Counted from the stretch's first letter, positions 26,039 through 35,050 are shown. The stretch is DNA of 64,000 bases from Arthrobacter sp. H35-D1 (GCF_030063185.1 NZ_JASISP010000008.1:1-64000), one strand, 5' to 3'. The notes: a model not told the origin generated them from the sequence alone. Program-made: numbers and translations.

Positions 26039-27367
26039 GTGACTGTATTGCTTTTCATTGGCGGAGTGGTCTTTGTGGCCGTTGGCATCGCCGTCTCCAT
26101 CGCCTTGCACGAGGTGGGCCACCTGCTGCCCGCCAAATGGTTCAACGTCCGCGTCACCCGCTACATGATCGGCTTCGGGCCCACCATGTGGTCGAGAAAA
26201 AAGGGTGAAACCGAGTACGGCATCAAGGCCATTCCTGCCGGCGGCTATGTGGCGATGGTGGGAATGTATCCGCCAAACCCCAGCGACGGCAGCGTGCGGC
26301 CCTCTAGCACCGGCATGTTCCAGACCCTGGCCACCGAGGCTCGCAGCGCAGCGCATGAGGAAGTGGGAGACGCCGACGCCAACCGGGTCTTCTACAAGCT
26401 GCCCGTCTGGAAAAAGATCATCATCATGCTCGGCGGCCCGTTCATGAACCTGCTCATCGGCGTCGTGCTGATGGCCGTGCTGCTGATGGGTTTTGGAACG
26501 GCGCAAGCCACCACCACCGTGTCCGAAGTCAACGCCTGCCAGGTGGCCTACGGGGAACCAGCACCCACCGATCTGAACAATTGCACCAAGACTCCCGCCG
26601 CGGCGGCCGGCCTGCAACCGGGGGACACCCTGAAATCATTTGCCGGCAAGGAAGTCACGGACTGGAGCACGTTCACCGAATGGGTGCGCGCCTCCGCCGG
26701 AAAGACCTTCCCGCTGGTGTACCAGCGCGCCGGGAAAACCATCACCACCACCATCACCCCCGTGCTCACGGCCCGTCCCGTCGTCGGTGCCAACGGCCTG
26801 GCCGAGGTCGATTCCACCGGAACCACCGTCACGGTCCAGGCCGGATTCCTGGGGGTGGGCCCCACCTCGGAGCTGGTGCGCGAACCGGCGTCGGCCGTGC
26901 TGCCTGCCGTGGGGAACAACATTGTGGCGATCGGCGGCGTGGTTTTCCAGCTCCCGCAAAAGCTGGTTGGCGTGGCCCAGGCGGCGTTCAGTTCCGCACC
27001 GCGCGACCCCAACGGCCCCATTTCCGTGGTGGGCGTGGGCCGGGTGGCCGGTGAAGTGGCCGCCATGGACGAGATCCCCGTCAGCTCCCGCGTGGCCACG
27101 TTGTTGGGGTTGTTGGCAGGGGTCAACTTGGCCTTGTTCGTCTTCAACCTCATTCCGTTGCTGCCGCTGGACGGCGGACACGTTGCCGGTGCCCTCTACG
27201 AAGGCGTCCGGCGCACGGTCGCCAAGGTGTTCAAGCGCAAGGATCCGGGCCCCTTCGACATTGCCAAGCTCCTGCCTGTCACTTACGTCGCGGCCGTGGT
27301 CCTCATGGTCATGGGGGCGCTGCTGATCTACGCCGATATCGTGAAACCTGTCGACCTCTTCGGGTAG
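26039..27367 (+). CDS. Site-2 intramembrane metalloprotease (RseP/Rip1 family)
   Basis: A 442-residue M50 protease starting at GTG. H24-E25-x-x-H28 (HEVGHLL) in the first helix binds zinc, and the third ligand lies in FNLIPLLPLDGGHVAGALYEG. Between them are a second helix and a PDZ domain (GLQPGDTLKSFAGKEVTDWSTF). Actinobacterial homologues such as M. tuberculosis Rip1 cleave anti-sigma factors and help control envelope stress. Dxr and the protease are adjacent in many actinobacteria. Confidence 0.92.
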   Translation: MTVLLFIGGVVFVAVGIAVSIALHEVGHLLPAKWFNVRVTRYMIGFGPTMWSRKKGETEYGIKAIPAGGYVAMVGMYPPNPSDGSVRPSSTGMFQTLATEARSAAHEEVGDADANRVFYKLPVWKKIIIMLGGPFMNLLIGVVLMAVLLMGFGTAQATTTVSEVNACQVAYGEPAPTDLNNCTKTPAAAAGLQPGDTLKSFAGKEVTDWSTFTEWVRASAGKTFPLVYQRAGKTITTTITPVLTARPVVGANGLAEVDSTGTTVTVQAGFLGVGPTSELVREPASAVLPAVGNNIVAIGGVVFQLPQKLVGVAQAAFSSAPRDPNGPISVVGVGRVAGEVAAMDEIPVSSRVATLLGLLAGVNLALFVFNLIPLLPLDGGHVAGALYEGVRRTVAKVFKRKDPGPFDIAKLLPVTYVAAVVLMVMGALLIYADIVKPVDLFG

Positions 27368-27412
27368 CCGACACCGGCGCACTGATCGCCGGCCTGCGAC
27401 GGCGCGGCACTC

Positions 27413-27559
27413 CTGCCGAGACCGCGACGGACCCGCAGGACCGCGTCTACACCGCACCGCATCACTGCCGAGACCGCGCCCGACCCACACACCCGCGTCT
27501 ACCCCGCACCGCATCACTGCCGAGACCGCGCCCGACCCACACACCCGCGTCTACCCCGC
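27413..27559. repeat. 52-bp tandem repeat, about 2.8 copies
   Basis: Units start CTGCCGAGACCGCG at 27413, 27465 and 27517. The second and third are identical over the shared length; the first differs at several sites. Each unit contains CCGCGTCTAC, also the arm of the hairpin that follows. The array lies in the 362-base gap between the protease and the AbiEi-like gene, which contains no ORF of its own. Confidence 0.85.
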
Positions 27560-27603
27560 GAACTCGCTGATGGCCGTCAGCGGGTTCGCGGGGTAGACGC
27601 GGG
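27544..27603. repeat. Large palindrome of repeat family B, copy 1
   Basis: CCCGCGTCTACCCCGCGAAC (27544-27563) pairs perfectly with GTTCGCGGGGTAGACGCGGG (27584-27603). An inner stem CGCTGA/TCAGCG extends it to 26 pairs. A diverged copy lies at 28858-28926, beyond the next gene. It could act as a terminator for the dxr-protease unit, though no T-run follows. Confidence 0.85.
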
Positions 27604-27729
27604 CATGCGGCTGAGGAGCGGTTTCACGGGACGCCACTGATTGGCCCACAGCCGAGATGCTGGGCAACGTTGTCCACAATTGATGTCCCGCACCTTGTTG
27701 CATGAGTTTCGGGCAGGCAAGACTCAGTC

Positions 27730-28695
27730 ATGGACAACAAAGAGCTGCTTGCACACGTGGGCAAATGCTGGCCGGCCGGGTCAGTTCTTGCCACGACAGC
27801 AGAACTGGCGGAAGCGGGCTGCGGCGACAGGCAGTTGACCCGAGCTGTGCAGGGACGATTGATTCTCAGACTGCGGAGAGGCGCCTACGTACAAGCCCAC
27901 AACTGGACGTCAAGGAAACCCTGGGAGCAGGACAAATTGCGGTTGTGGGCCCACGTTGTTTCCACTGCCGGAGATGGTGTCTACTCGCACTTCAGTGCAG
28001 CCCGGATTCTTGGACTGGACGTGTGGAACTGCGGCGTCCGTGTGCATTTGATCTCCAACGGTAAACCCGGAGGCACGGGAGCTGCGGCGGACGTCAGCTG
28101 CCACCAGCTTGAGTTGGATAAATCCGAGGTCGTTTTCCTGACTTTGGGGGAGTCCCGACGCTTGAAGTGCACATCGATGGAACGAACTGTGGTGGACTGT
28201 GCCCGGTTTGGTGCGTTCGAACCGGCCGTCATTGTGGGCGACAACGCCCTGTACAAGGGCGCGAGCCTGCCGCTGATGTTGTCCATGGTGGATTCGCTGG
28301 CCGGAAAACGCGGTGTCATGCGGGCGCGACGGGTTTTGGCGGCCCTTGATGGGAAGGCGGAGTCCGCAGGGGAATCCAGAACTCGAGTGTTTCTGTCACG
28401 CATGGACATCCCGCAACCTGTTCTGCAGTACAAAATCACGGCAAATTTCAAGGAATACCGGGCAGATTTCGCCTGGCCCGAGCTCAAGCTCATCTTGGAG
28501 TTTGATGGAAACGACAAGTACTACAAAGACCAGCGGACACCCCAAGTTCTTCGCGAGGAGCGCCGCCGTGAAAACCTGCTCGTGGAGCAAGGCTGGCGGT
28601 TCATCCGGATCGAGTGGGACGATCTTGACCGACCCGGTGAACTCAGGCGGCGCATTTATGCAGCAATGGCGACTGCCAGGCGGGCTGCTGCCTGA
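27730..28695 (+). CDS. AbiEi-like protein with C-terminal DUF559 nuclease-like domain
   Basis: A 321-residue protein. The first 60 residues (ELAEAGCGDRQLTRAVQGRL ... LRRGAYV) form the winged-helix domain seen in AbiEi antitoxins of type IV toxin-antitoxin systems, followed by an AbiEi-like middle region (YSHFSAARILGLDVW, SMERTVVDCAR). The C-terminus is DUF559/Vsr-like: RADFAWPELKLILEFDGNDKY supplies the D..E.D pattern of PD-(D/E)XK nucleases. No AbiEii toxin gene is adjacent. Such stand-alone genes are frequent in actinobacteria and their role is not established. It is flanked by family B repeats. Confidence 0.75.
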   Translation: MDNKELLAHVGKCWPAGSVLATTAELAEAGCGDRQLTRAVQGRLILRLRRGAYVQAHNWTSRKPWEQDKLRLWAHVVSTAGDGVYSHFSAARILGLDVWNCGVRVHLISNGKPGGTGAAADVSCHQLELDKSEVVFLTLGESRRLKCTSMERTVVDCARFGAFEPAVIVGDNALYKGASLPLMLSMVDSLAGKRGVMRARRVLAALDGKAESAGESRTRVFLSRMDIPQPVLQYKITANFKEYRADFAWPELKLILEFDGNDKYYKDQRTPQVLREERRRENLLVEQGWRFIRIEWDDLDRPGELRRRIYAAMATARRAAA

Positions 28696-28857
28696 GAGTT
28701 CCACCCGTAATGGTCCGCCCAAGTGCAAGCAACGAGGGCCCACGCGACTCAGGCACGTGCCAGCCAGCCGCAAGCAAGCCAGCCGCGATCAAACCAGACC
28801 GAAACAACTCCCACCGGCAAATTTCGATGCCGATTGCCGTCGGCGAAGCCGCGCACA

Positions 28858-28926
28858 ACCCGCGTGTCCGCGTCCAACCCGCGAACCCGCTGCTGCCCAT
28901 CAGCTGTCTCGCGGGGCAGACGCGGG
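28858..28926. repeat. Palindrome of repeat family B, copy 2
   Basis: Between ACCCGCGTG and GACGCGGGT this stretch repeats the plan of the 27.55-kb palindrome: CGCGTC, CCCGCGA, CGCTG, a short loop, CAGC, TCGCGGGG, GACGCGGG, then TATGCGGC, as in the other copy. About 19 of 26 arm positions pair. The rest of the 346-base gap (28696-29042) holds only a small direct repeat, AGCCAGCCGC twice near 28768, and no gene. Confidence 0.75.
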
Positions 28927-29042
28927 TATGCGGCGCATACGCGGAAATGTTGCCCAGGAAATCGGGAGTGTTTTGTGAAAAGCAGCGCGATTGGCAAACA
29001 TAAATGGTTGATAGCTATCAAACAGACGATTATGGTTTATTT

Positions 29043-29669
29043 ATGTTTGTTCTAACGATTGACCAGCGCGGCAGCCGTCGCCACGGAGACAAGGTGCCAC
29101 AGCTTCTGGAGGTCTTGGCGGGCCTAAAAACCATTCTGCCCTTTGAACGCTCCGTGGGTGATGAAGTCCAAGCTGCGCTGGATGATCCGCACGAGGTGGT
29201 TGAAGCGGTGGCGCGCCTGCTCAGGGAGCAGGAATGGTATGTGGGCATTGGTGTCGGGCATGCCGATTCCCCGCTGCCATCGAGCTCGAGGGCGGCTTCC
29301 GGTGATGCTTTTGTGGCAGCCCGTGAAGCGGTTGATGCGGCAAAAAAGACAGGCGATCGCGTTCCACTTTCCGTGGTCACTCCCACCGTGGCAGCTGTCG
29401 AGTGGGCTGCAGCGGCGGAATCAGTGCTTGTGTTGATGGGAGACGTGGTCAGGCGCAGGTCCGCGGCCGAGTGGCGCGTGCTTGATGCCCTTGACGAATC
29501 CCCGGAAGCCGCCCAAAAGAATATTGCCGCAACCTTGGGGATCAGCCCGCAAGCTGTCAGCAAGGCCATCGCCCGGTCCGGACGCGCGGAGGAACAGGGC
29601 GGACGCAAGGCCGCAGCTCTCCTGCTGCAGCACGCACAGCTGGCCTTGAATGTCACAACCAACGGATAG
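29043..29669 (+). CDS. SatD-like DNA-binding protein
   Basis: A 208-residue protein from MFVLTIDQRGSRRHGDKVPQLLEV. The N-terminal part (FERSVGDEVQAALDDPHEVVE, WYVGIGVGHADSPLPSSSRAASGDAF, AREAVDAAK) resembles SatD-family proteins. A C-terminal helix-turn-helix (NIAATLGISPQAVSKAIARSG) suggests DNA binding. No good ribosome-binding site is seen before either possible ATG (29004 or 29043). In other bacteria satD lies beside a small membrane-protein gene, as here. Its function is poorly known. Confidence 0.65.
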   Translation: MFVLTIDQRGSRRHGDKVPQLLEVLAGLKTILPFERSVGDEVQAALDDPHEVVEAVARLLREQEWYVGIGVGHADSPLPSSSRAASGDAFVAAREAVDAAKKTGDRVPLSVVTPTVAAVEWAAAAESVLVLMGDVVRRRSAAEWRVLDALDESPEAAQKNIAATLGISPQAVSKAIARSGRAEEQGGRKAAALLLQHAQLALNVTTNG

Positions 29670-29726
29670 ATTCAAGAGTGGAGCCAGGAAGGCTGCTCGA
29701 AGGGATCGCTGACAAAAGGAGGACGC

Positions 29727-30206
29727 GTGGATGCACTGTGGATAGCTGCGGCACTGGTCGTGGCGGTGCTGGGTGGCTGGCCCGTCACGGCAGGCATGCT
29801 TGCCTTGGCGAAATCCCGCCCGATGAGGGCCGTGGATGCGGCAGAGTCCGGAGTGCCCACAGCTCCAGTGGAAACCCCGGCTCCGGAAACGCTTGTAGCT
29901 GCCAGCCAGAGTCCGGAAACCCAGAGTCCGGAAACCCCGGCAGTCGCCATCCCCGCACCGGCGCCGCGGGTGGAAGTGTTGCGCGGCGGACTTCTGATCG
30001 GCATGCTGGAGCGTGCCGCAGTGGCGGTTGCTATTTTGTCCGGCCAGCCGGTGGCGATCGCCTACGTTGTGGCCATCAAGGGCTTGGGCAGGTACCCGGA
30101 ATTGAAAAGCACACCGGCAGCCAGTGAACGGTTCATCATTGGCACGTTGGCATCCATGCTGTTCTCTGCCAGCGTCGCGGTGCTTGCGAAAGAACTCCTG
30201 TTATAG
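29727..30206 (+). CDS. Membrane protein with Pro/Glu linker, partner of the SatD-like gene
   Basis: A 159-residue protein starting at GTG behind AAAGGAGG. It has an N-terminal helix (MDALWIAAALVVAVLGGWPV), a low-complexity linker with SPETQSPETPAV, and two C-terminal helices (RAAVAVAILSGQPVAIAYVVA; FIIGTLASMLFSASVAVLA). The segment GLGRYPELK lies between these helices. Placed 57 bases after the SatD-like gene on the same strand, it is likely co-transcribed. No named family was recognised with confidence. Confidence 0.7.
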   Translation: MDALWIAAALVVAVLGGWPVTAGMLALAKSRPMRAVDAAESGVPTAPVETPAPETLVAASQSPETQSPETPAVAIPAPAPRVEVLRGGLLIGMLERAAVAVAILSGQPVAIAYVVAIKGLGRYPELKSTPAASERFIIGTLASMLFSASVAVLAKELLL

Positions 30207-30215
30207 GCTGAAAGC

Positions 30216-30509
30216 ATGTCTATTTTCGCTGTTGAGTACGTTTACGGTCCTGAAGCTGAAGCGGAGCGCGTGGAGCACCGCCCCAAGCACCGGGAGTGGC
30301 TTGCCGCCCAAGCCGAAGCCGACGTCGTTTTGGCATCCGGACCCTATGCAGACGGAGCCGGAGCGCTGCTGATTTTCAGTGCGGAGAACGAAGCCGCCGT
30401 GCAGGAACTCGTTTCGCAGGACCCCATGACGGTGGGCGGCGGTGTCACGGGACTGAAAATTTCAGGCTGGAATCCCGTGATCGGCAAGCTCAGCGACTAC
30501 GTGGGTTAA
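30216..30509 (+). CDS. YciI-family protein
   Basis: A 97-residue ferredoxin-like protein (MSIFAVEYVYGPEAEAERVEHRP, KHREWLAAQAEADVVLASGPYADGAGALLIF). The conserved His and Asp of the YciI putative active site can be picked out in the HREWL and YAD segments. It starts nine bases after the preceding gene. YciI proteins are small and of mostly unknown catalysis. Confidence 0.85.
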   Translation: MSIFAVEYVYGPEAEAERVEHRPKHREWLAAQAEADVVLASGPYADGAGALLIFSAENEAAVQELVSQDPMTVGGGVTGLKISGWNPVIGKLSDYVG

Positions 30510-30510
30510 A

Positions 30511-30567
30511 TCGCAATAGTCCTCGTCAGTCGGGGATCACGCCTACAATCTATGATAGATATTGCGA
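30511..30567. promoter_or_regulatory. Inverted repeats in the ispG leader
   Basis: TCGCAATA (30511-30518) pairs with TATTGCGA (30560-30567), and inside lies the palindrome ATCTATGATAGAT (30548-30560). The pair sits 72-128 bases before ispG, where its promoter should be. It could be an operator or an RNA stem; no regulator is identified. Confidence 0.3.
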
Positions 30568-30638
30568 GATTCTTTTGCGGCGCCAAAAACCGGTGCCACA
30601 GTCGCGATATGTGAAAAGTGAACTTCAAGGAGCAAATT

Positions 30639-31805
30639 TTGACCTCCGTCAGTCTCGGCATGCCGCCATTGCCTCCGCCCGTGCTTGCACCCAGGCGCAA
30701 GACCCGGCAAATCAACGTCGGCCCCGTCGGCGTGGGGTCGGATTCGCCCATCAGCGTGCAGTCCATGACCACCACAAAAACCACGGATATCAACGCCACA
30801 CTGCAGCAGATCGCCGAACTGACCGCTTCCGGCTGCGACATTGTCCGCGTCGCCTGTCCGGCGCAGGACGACGCGGAGGCGCTGCCAATCATTGCCCGCA
30901 AGTCGCAGATCCCTGTGATTGCAGACATTCATTTTCAGCCCAAGTACGTTTTCGCAGCCATTGAAGCGGGGTGCGCCGCCGTTCGTGTGAATCCCGGCAA
31001 CATCCGCAAGTTTGATGACCAGGTCAAGGAAATTGCCAAGGCAGCCAAGGACCATGGGACGTCCATCCGCATTGGCGTCAATGCGGGCTCGTTGGAGCCG
31101 GGCATCATGAAGAAGTATGGCAAGGCCACCCCGGAAGCACTCGTTGAGTCAGCTGTCTGGGAAGCGTCCTTGTTCGAAGAGCACGGGTTCCACGACTTTA
31201 AAATCTCCGTCAAGCACAATGACCCCGTCGTCATGGTGGCCGCCTACGAAATGCTCGCTGAGCAAGGCGACTGGCCGCTCCACCTTGGCGTCACCGAGGC
31301 GGGCCCGGCCTTCCAGGGAACGATCAAGTCTGCCGTGGCCTTTGGCGCCCTGCTCTCCAAGGGCATCGGCGACACCATTCGCGTGTCCCTGTCGGCACCT
31401 CCGGTTGAAGAAATCAAGGTGGGCAACCAGATCCTGCAGTCGCTGAATTTGCGCCCCCGCAAACTGGAAATTGTGTCCTGCCCCTCGTGCGGCCGTGCCC
31501 AGGTTGATGTTTACAAACTGGCCGAGGAAGTCACCTCCGGCCTTGAAGGAATGGAAGTTCCCCTGCGCGTGGCCGTCATGGGTTGCGTCGTGAACGGTCC
31601 CGGTGAGGCCCGCGAGGCGGACCTTGGGGTGGCCTCGGGAAATGGCAAGGGCCAGATTTTTGTGAAGGGACAAGTCATCAAGACTGTTCCTGAAGACCAA
31701 ATTGTTGAGACACTCATTGAAGAAGCAATGAGGCTTGCCGAAGAGATGGAGTCCGACGAGGATGACACGACTCTCCAGGGTGGCCCCGTGGTTAGCGTTT
31801 CCTAA
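30639..31805 (+). CDS. ispG: 4-hydroxy-3-methylbut-2-enyl diphosphate synthase
   Basis: A 388-residue MEP-pathway enzyme. The TTG start ([20 protein letters not shown]) is chosen because AAGGAG lies eight bases upstream and family members begin in this way; an ATG seven codons earlier is open. [30 protein letters not shown] and VNPGNIRKF mark the substrate barrel. The [4Fe-4S] cysteines are in SCPSCGRAQ and [14 protein letters not shown]. It makes HMBPP from the cyclic diphosphate, downstream of dxr in the same pathway. Confidence 0.95.
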   Translation: MTSVSLGMPPLPPPVLAPRRKTRQINVGPVGVGSDSPISVQSMTTTKTTDINATLQQIAELTASGCDIVRVACPAQDDAEALPIIARKSQIPVIADIHFQPKYVFAAIEAGCAAVRVNPGNIRKFDDQVKEIAKAAKDHGTSIRIGVNAGSLEPGIMKKYGKATPEALVESAVWEASLFEEHGFHDFKISVKHNDPVVMVAAYEMLAEQGDWPLHLGVTEAGPAFQGTIKSAVAFGALLSKGIGDTIRVSLSAPPVEEIKVGNQILQSLNLRPRKLEIVSCPSCGRAQVDVYKLAEEVTSGLEGMEVPLRVAVMGCVVNGPGEAREADLGVASGNGKGQIFVKGQVIKTVPEDQIVETLIEEAMRLAEEMESDEDDTTLQGGPVVSVS

Positions 31806-31824
31806 GGGAACCCGCCGTGAGCCG

Positions 31825-32655
31825 GTGCGCGTCCTTGTCCACTGGGACACGGACGCGCTCCGGACATTGATTGCGCGCGACCGCGTTGCAAACGTTTTTG
31901 TCGACTCCCTTATCAGCCAAAACAACAGCGCCGTGCCTTCCTTCCCCGGGTCCCTCATTCTGGGTCATTTCATGGACGACGGCGTGACGCTGGCTGCCGC
32001 TTGCTGGGTGGGTTCCAATGTGGTTCCGATAGAAGCAAGCGCCGAGCAGGCCAGAGACTTTGGGCGGTGGATTGTGGCCCACTGGCAGCCGCACGCCTCC
32101 ATTTTTGGTCCTGCTGATGCGACCCTCTCCCTCATGGACGAGTTGAAGAGGGCGGGCATCCACGCACAGGAAATTCGCGCGAACCAACCGCTGCTGAGCA
32201 TTTCCGGACCGCCGCTGGCGACCCCGAGCCCCTGGCTCGCGGTGACTAAAAAACCGCAGTTCAACGAAATTCTCGGAGCGGCAGTTGCCATGTTCGAAGA
32301 GGAAGTGGGCTACTCGCCCTTCCTCGGCGGGGAAGGAAACTACCGCAGCCGCGTCGCGTGGTTGATCAGCCACGGCCATTCCTTCAGCCACCAGAGTTCC
32401 TGCGGCGAGGTTATTTTCAAGGCCGATTTGGGCGCTGTGACCCAATATGCCTCCCAAGTGCAGGGTGTCTGGATGAACCCCGAATATCGGGGATTGGGGC
32501 TCAGCGCAGCGTACATGGCGGCAGTGGTGTTGCTGGCCCAAGTGCACGCGCCCGTCACCAGCTTGTATGTCAACGACTACAACACTCGGGCCAGGGCACT
32601 CTATGAGCGCGTGGGATTTGTGCAGGTGGGCACCTTCGCCACCATCTTGTTTTAG
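31825..32655 (+). CDS. GNAT acetyltransferase with DUF4081-like N-terminus
   Basis: A protein of about 276 residues. An N-terminal DUF4081-like region (VANVFVDSLISQNN, SLILGHFMDDGVTLAAACWVG) is followed by a GNAT domain with the acetyl-CoA loop VWMNPEYRGLGLSAAYMAAVV and the end NDYNTRARALYERVGFVQVG. The GTG chosen avoids a long overlap with ispG, but the start is uncertain. A GNAT gene after ispG is the conserved actinobacterial order (Rv2868c-Rv2867c in M. tuberculosis). Substrate unknown. Confidence 0.82.
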   Translation: MRVLVHWDTDALRTLIARDRVANVFVDSLISQNNSAVPSFPGSLILGHFMDDGVTLAAACWVGSNVVPIEASAEQARDFGRWIVAHWQPHASIFGPADATLSLMDELKRAGIHAQEIRANQPLLSISGPPLATPSPWLAVTKKPQFNEILGAAVAMFEEEVGYSPFLGGEGNYRSRVAWLISHGHSFSHQSSCGEVIFKADLGAVTQYASQVQGVWMNPEYRGLGLSAAYMAAVVLLAQVHAPVTSLYVNDYNTRARALYERVGFVQVGTFATILF

Positions 32656-32710
32656 TTCCTTCCGATCCAGCCGAACTGGAAGTTGACCATCGCTTTGCGT
32701 CATAATATGG

Positions 32711-32727
32711 TTACTTAGCACAAGTAA
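32711..32727. promoter_or_regulatory. TTACTT-N5-AAGTAA operator-like palindrome before the MarR gene
   Basis: An AT-rich perfect 6-bp inverted repeat with a 5-base spacer lies 40 bases before the MarR-type gene. It is the expected size for self-repression of a marR-efflux unit. Confidence 0.55.
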
Positions 32728-32766
32728 ATTATTTGCCCTTAACATCGGCGAGCAGGGGAGCCTGAC

Positions 32767-33273
32767 GTGATCAACAACAACGATGCCAGCGAGATCCTTT
32801 CCGAAATGGTGCAGATTAGCCGCACCTTTAGAGTGGCCGGCCAGCGCAGCAGGGAACAAAGCCTGGCCGGAACCAAGCTGGGATTCCTGCAGCACCTGCG
32901 ACGCAGTGACGCCCGCTTGGGCGAACTGGCACACCGGCTCTTCGTCTCCGCGCCAGTGGCAACTCGGACCGTCGAAGCCCTCGAGGCCGACGGCATGGTG
33001 GAACGGCGCACGGATCCCCAAGATGCACGGGCCTTTCTGATCTCCATCACAGGCCGCGGACGCGTGAAACTTGACGAAAACGAAAGCCACGCAGTGCACC
33101 AATTCGCCGAGGCACTGGCTGACTGGTCGCCAGCCGACGCCGGGCAGGCGATACGCATCCTCGAGAGATTGAACGGGCACCTCATCGAGGTTCTCCAAGC
33201 ACCTGACGCGGCTGAGTCGGGGCGAGCAGGCACTTCGGCCACACCTGAAAACGGAAGCGAGCACAACGGATGA
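32767..33273 (+). CDS. MarR family transcriptional regulator
   Basis: A 168-residue winged-helix protein from GTG. The DNA-binding core is LGELAHRLFVSAPVATRTVEALEADGMVERRTDPQDARAFLISIT with the usual basic wing. It overlaps the DHA2 transporter start by four bases, so regulator and pump are translationally coupled. It probably represses its own operon and is released by a substrate of the pump. Confidence 0.9.
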   Translation: MINNNDASEILSEMVQISRTFRVAGQRSREQSLAGTKLGFLQHLRRSDARLGELAHRLFVSAPVATRTVEALEADGMVERRTDPQDARAFLISITGRGRVKLDENESHAVHQFAEALADWSPADAGQAIRILERLNGHLIEVLQAPDAAESGRAGTSATPENGSEHNG

Positions 33274-34940
33274 CAAGCACCACGTCCACCGCTGAGACAA
33301 CAAAATCCGCCAGCGCAGAACCACGGGAGTATTCACACGGGGAAATCCTGCAGGTAATGACGGGGCTTCTGGCCGCCCTCTTCACCGCAATGATCTCAAC
33401 CACCATCGTCTCCACCGCACTGCCCACCATCATGGCGGATCTACACGGCACGCAGCGGCAATACACCTGGGTCATCACCGCCAGCTTGTTGGCGATGACC
33501 ATCGTTACCCCCGTCTGGGGCAAGCTGTCCGACTTGTTCAACAAGAAAACCCTGATGCAGATTGCCATCGTCATGTTCGTGGCAGGTTCGGTGGTCGCAG
33601 GATTCTCCACCTCGATCGGCGTACTGATGACCGCCCGCGCCGTTCAAGGAATAGCCATGGGTGGCTTGATGGCCCTAGTGCAGTCCATCATGGGATCGAT
33701 CATCGCCCCGCGCGAACGCGGCCGTTACGCCGGCTACATGGGGGCCGTCATGGCGGTGGCCACAGTTTCCGGTCCACTGCTGGGCGGGGTCATCACCGAC
33801 GTCCTTGATTGGCGCTGGTGCTTCTTCGTGAGCGTGCCCCTGGCCGTCATTGCGCTGATTCTTTTGCAGGTGAAACTGCACCTGCCCACGATCAAGCGCA
33901 GAAACATCAAAATCGACTACCTCGGTGGGGTGCTGGTTGCCATCGCGGCCGCGTTGCCCATGCTCTGGGTGACCTTTGCCGGCAACGACTACGACTGGAT
34001 TTCCTGGCAGTCGGGTGCGTTCCTGGTGGCATTCCTGCTCGTTGCCTCCCTGCTGGTCCTGGTCGAGCTCCGGGCAACCGAGCCCATGATCCCCGTCCGG
34101 GTGCTGCGCAACAAGACAGCAGCGTGGATGATCGTGGCCAGCATCGGTGCCGGCGTGGGCATGTTCGGCTCGGGGGTCTTCTTGACCCAGTACTTCCAGC
34201 TCGGCACCGGCGTGACTCCCACGCAGGCCGGATTGATGAGCATCCCGATGATCATCGGCCAATTGCTCTCGGCGATGATCGGCGGCCTCATCGTGAGCCG
34301 CATGGGCAGGTGGAAGCCGGTGATGATGGTCGGCAGTGTCATCATGTTGATCGGCCTGATCGGATTGGGCACCATCGACCACGAGACCTCATACCTGTTT
34401 GTCGCCATCTTCATGGCGCTCATGGGACTGGGTATCGGCACGCTTGTGCAAAACGTGGTGCTAGCCGTCCAAAACACCGTCGACGTCACCGAGGTCGGAG
34501 CGGCATCGGCAGCCATCGCGTTCTTCCGTTCGCTCGGCGGTGCCATCGGCGTGGCCGTGTTGGGCGGCATTCTGACCCATCGTGTCAGTGAGAACATCGC
34601 CCACGGACTCGGCAATATGGGCATCAACGGGGATGCGATTTCCGGCGGTTCAGGTGAGACCCAACTGGACATCAGCAGTCTGCCCAAACAGGTGCAGCAA
34701 GTGTTCCACAATGCCTACGCCGACGCATTCGGCCCCGTGTTCCTCATTGCAGCGATGATTGCGGCCGTTTCGGTGCTGGCCATTGCCGTGGTGCGAGGCA
34801 CTCCGTTGCGCAACACGGTGGCCATGAAGCCCGCCAGCCAACCAGAAAACGGGCCTTTGCCACAGGGCGATGCCGCTGGTGCCCATGCCGAGCCGGGTGC
34901 TGAATCACGCAAATCCGCGGACAGTGAGGCCTCGCACTGA
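33270..34940 (+). CDS. DHA2-family MFS drug efflux transporter (EmrB/QacA type)
   Basis: A 556-residue protein with 14 predicted membrane helices. Motif C of the DHA families is present (GYMGAVMAVATVSGPLLGGVI), followed by DVLDWRWCFFVSVPLAVIALILL. Motif A is seen as WGKLSDLFNKK. The last 50 residues are a polar tail. Expected to export drugs or cationic compounds using the proton gradient, under control of the coupled MarR protein. Confidence 0.9.
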   Translation: MTSTTSTAETTKSASAEPREYSHGEILQVMTGLLAALFTAMISTTIVSTALPTIMADLHGTQRQYTWVITASLLAMTIVTPVWGKLSDLFNKKTLMQIAIVMFVAGSVVAGFSTSIGVLMTARAVQGIAMGGLMALVQSIMGSIIAPRERGRYAGYMGAVMAVATVSGPLLGGVITDVLDWRWCFFVSVPLAVIALILLQVKLHLPTIKRRNIKIDYLGGVLVAIAAALPMLWVTFAGNDYDWISWQSGAFLVAFLLVASLLVLVELRATEPMIPVRVLRNKTAAWMIVASIGAGVGMFGSGVFLTQYFQLGTGVTPTQAGLMSIPMIIGQLLSAMIGGLIVSRMGRWKPVMMVGSVIMLIGLIGLGTIDHETSYLFVAIFMALMGLGIGTLVQNVVLAVQNTVDVTEVGAASAAIAFFRSLGGAIGVAVLGGILTHRVSENIAHGLGNMGINGDAISGGSGETQLDISSLPKQVQQVFHNAYADAFGPVFLIAAMIAAVSVLAIAVVRGTPLRNTVAMKPASQPENGPLPQGDAAGAHAEPGAESRKSADSEASH

Positions 34941-35014
34941 CCAGTGCTCAGGTTCCAATGGAGGGTGATGATTCCTTGACGGGACAAGCGCCCTCCCCGT
35001 TTCCAAGAAGCATC

Positions 35015-35050
35015 CCAAGGGGCCCCGCACAAAAGTGCCGGGCCCCTTGG
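35015..35050. terminator. Strong hairpin after the efflux operon
   Basis: CCAAGGGGCCC..GCAC and GTGC..GGGCCCCTTGG form a 15-pair stem with an AAAA loop and one C-C mismatch. No T-run follows. The rest of the gap up to 35355 has no supported gene; an in-frame extension of the GH114 gene is open there but carries no conserved sequence. Confidence 0.7.

Noticed and set aside
24830-26617. Reverse-strand ORF opposite dxr and the site-2 protease gene
   Set aside because: Shadow of two recognised genes; low-complexity translation without a family.
27413-27559. Possible CRISPR array
   Set aside because: The 52-bp units are contiguous with no unique spacers, and no cas gene is in the window.
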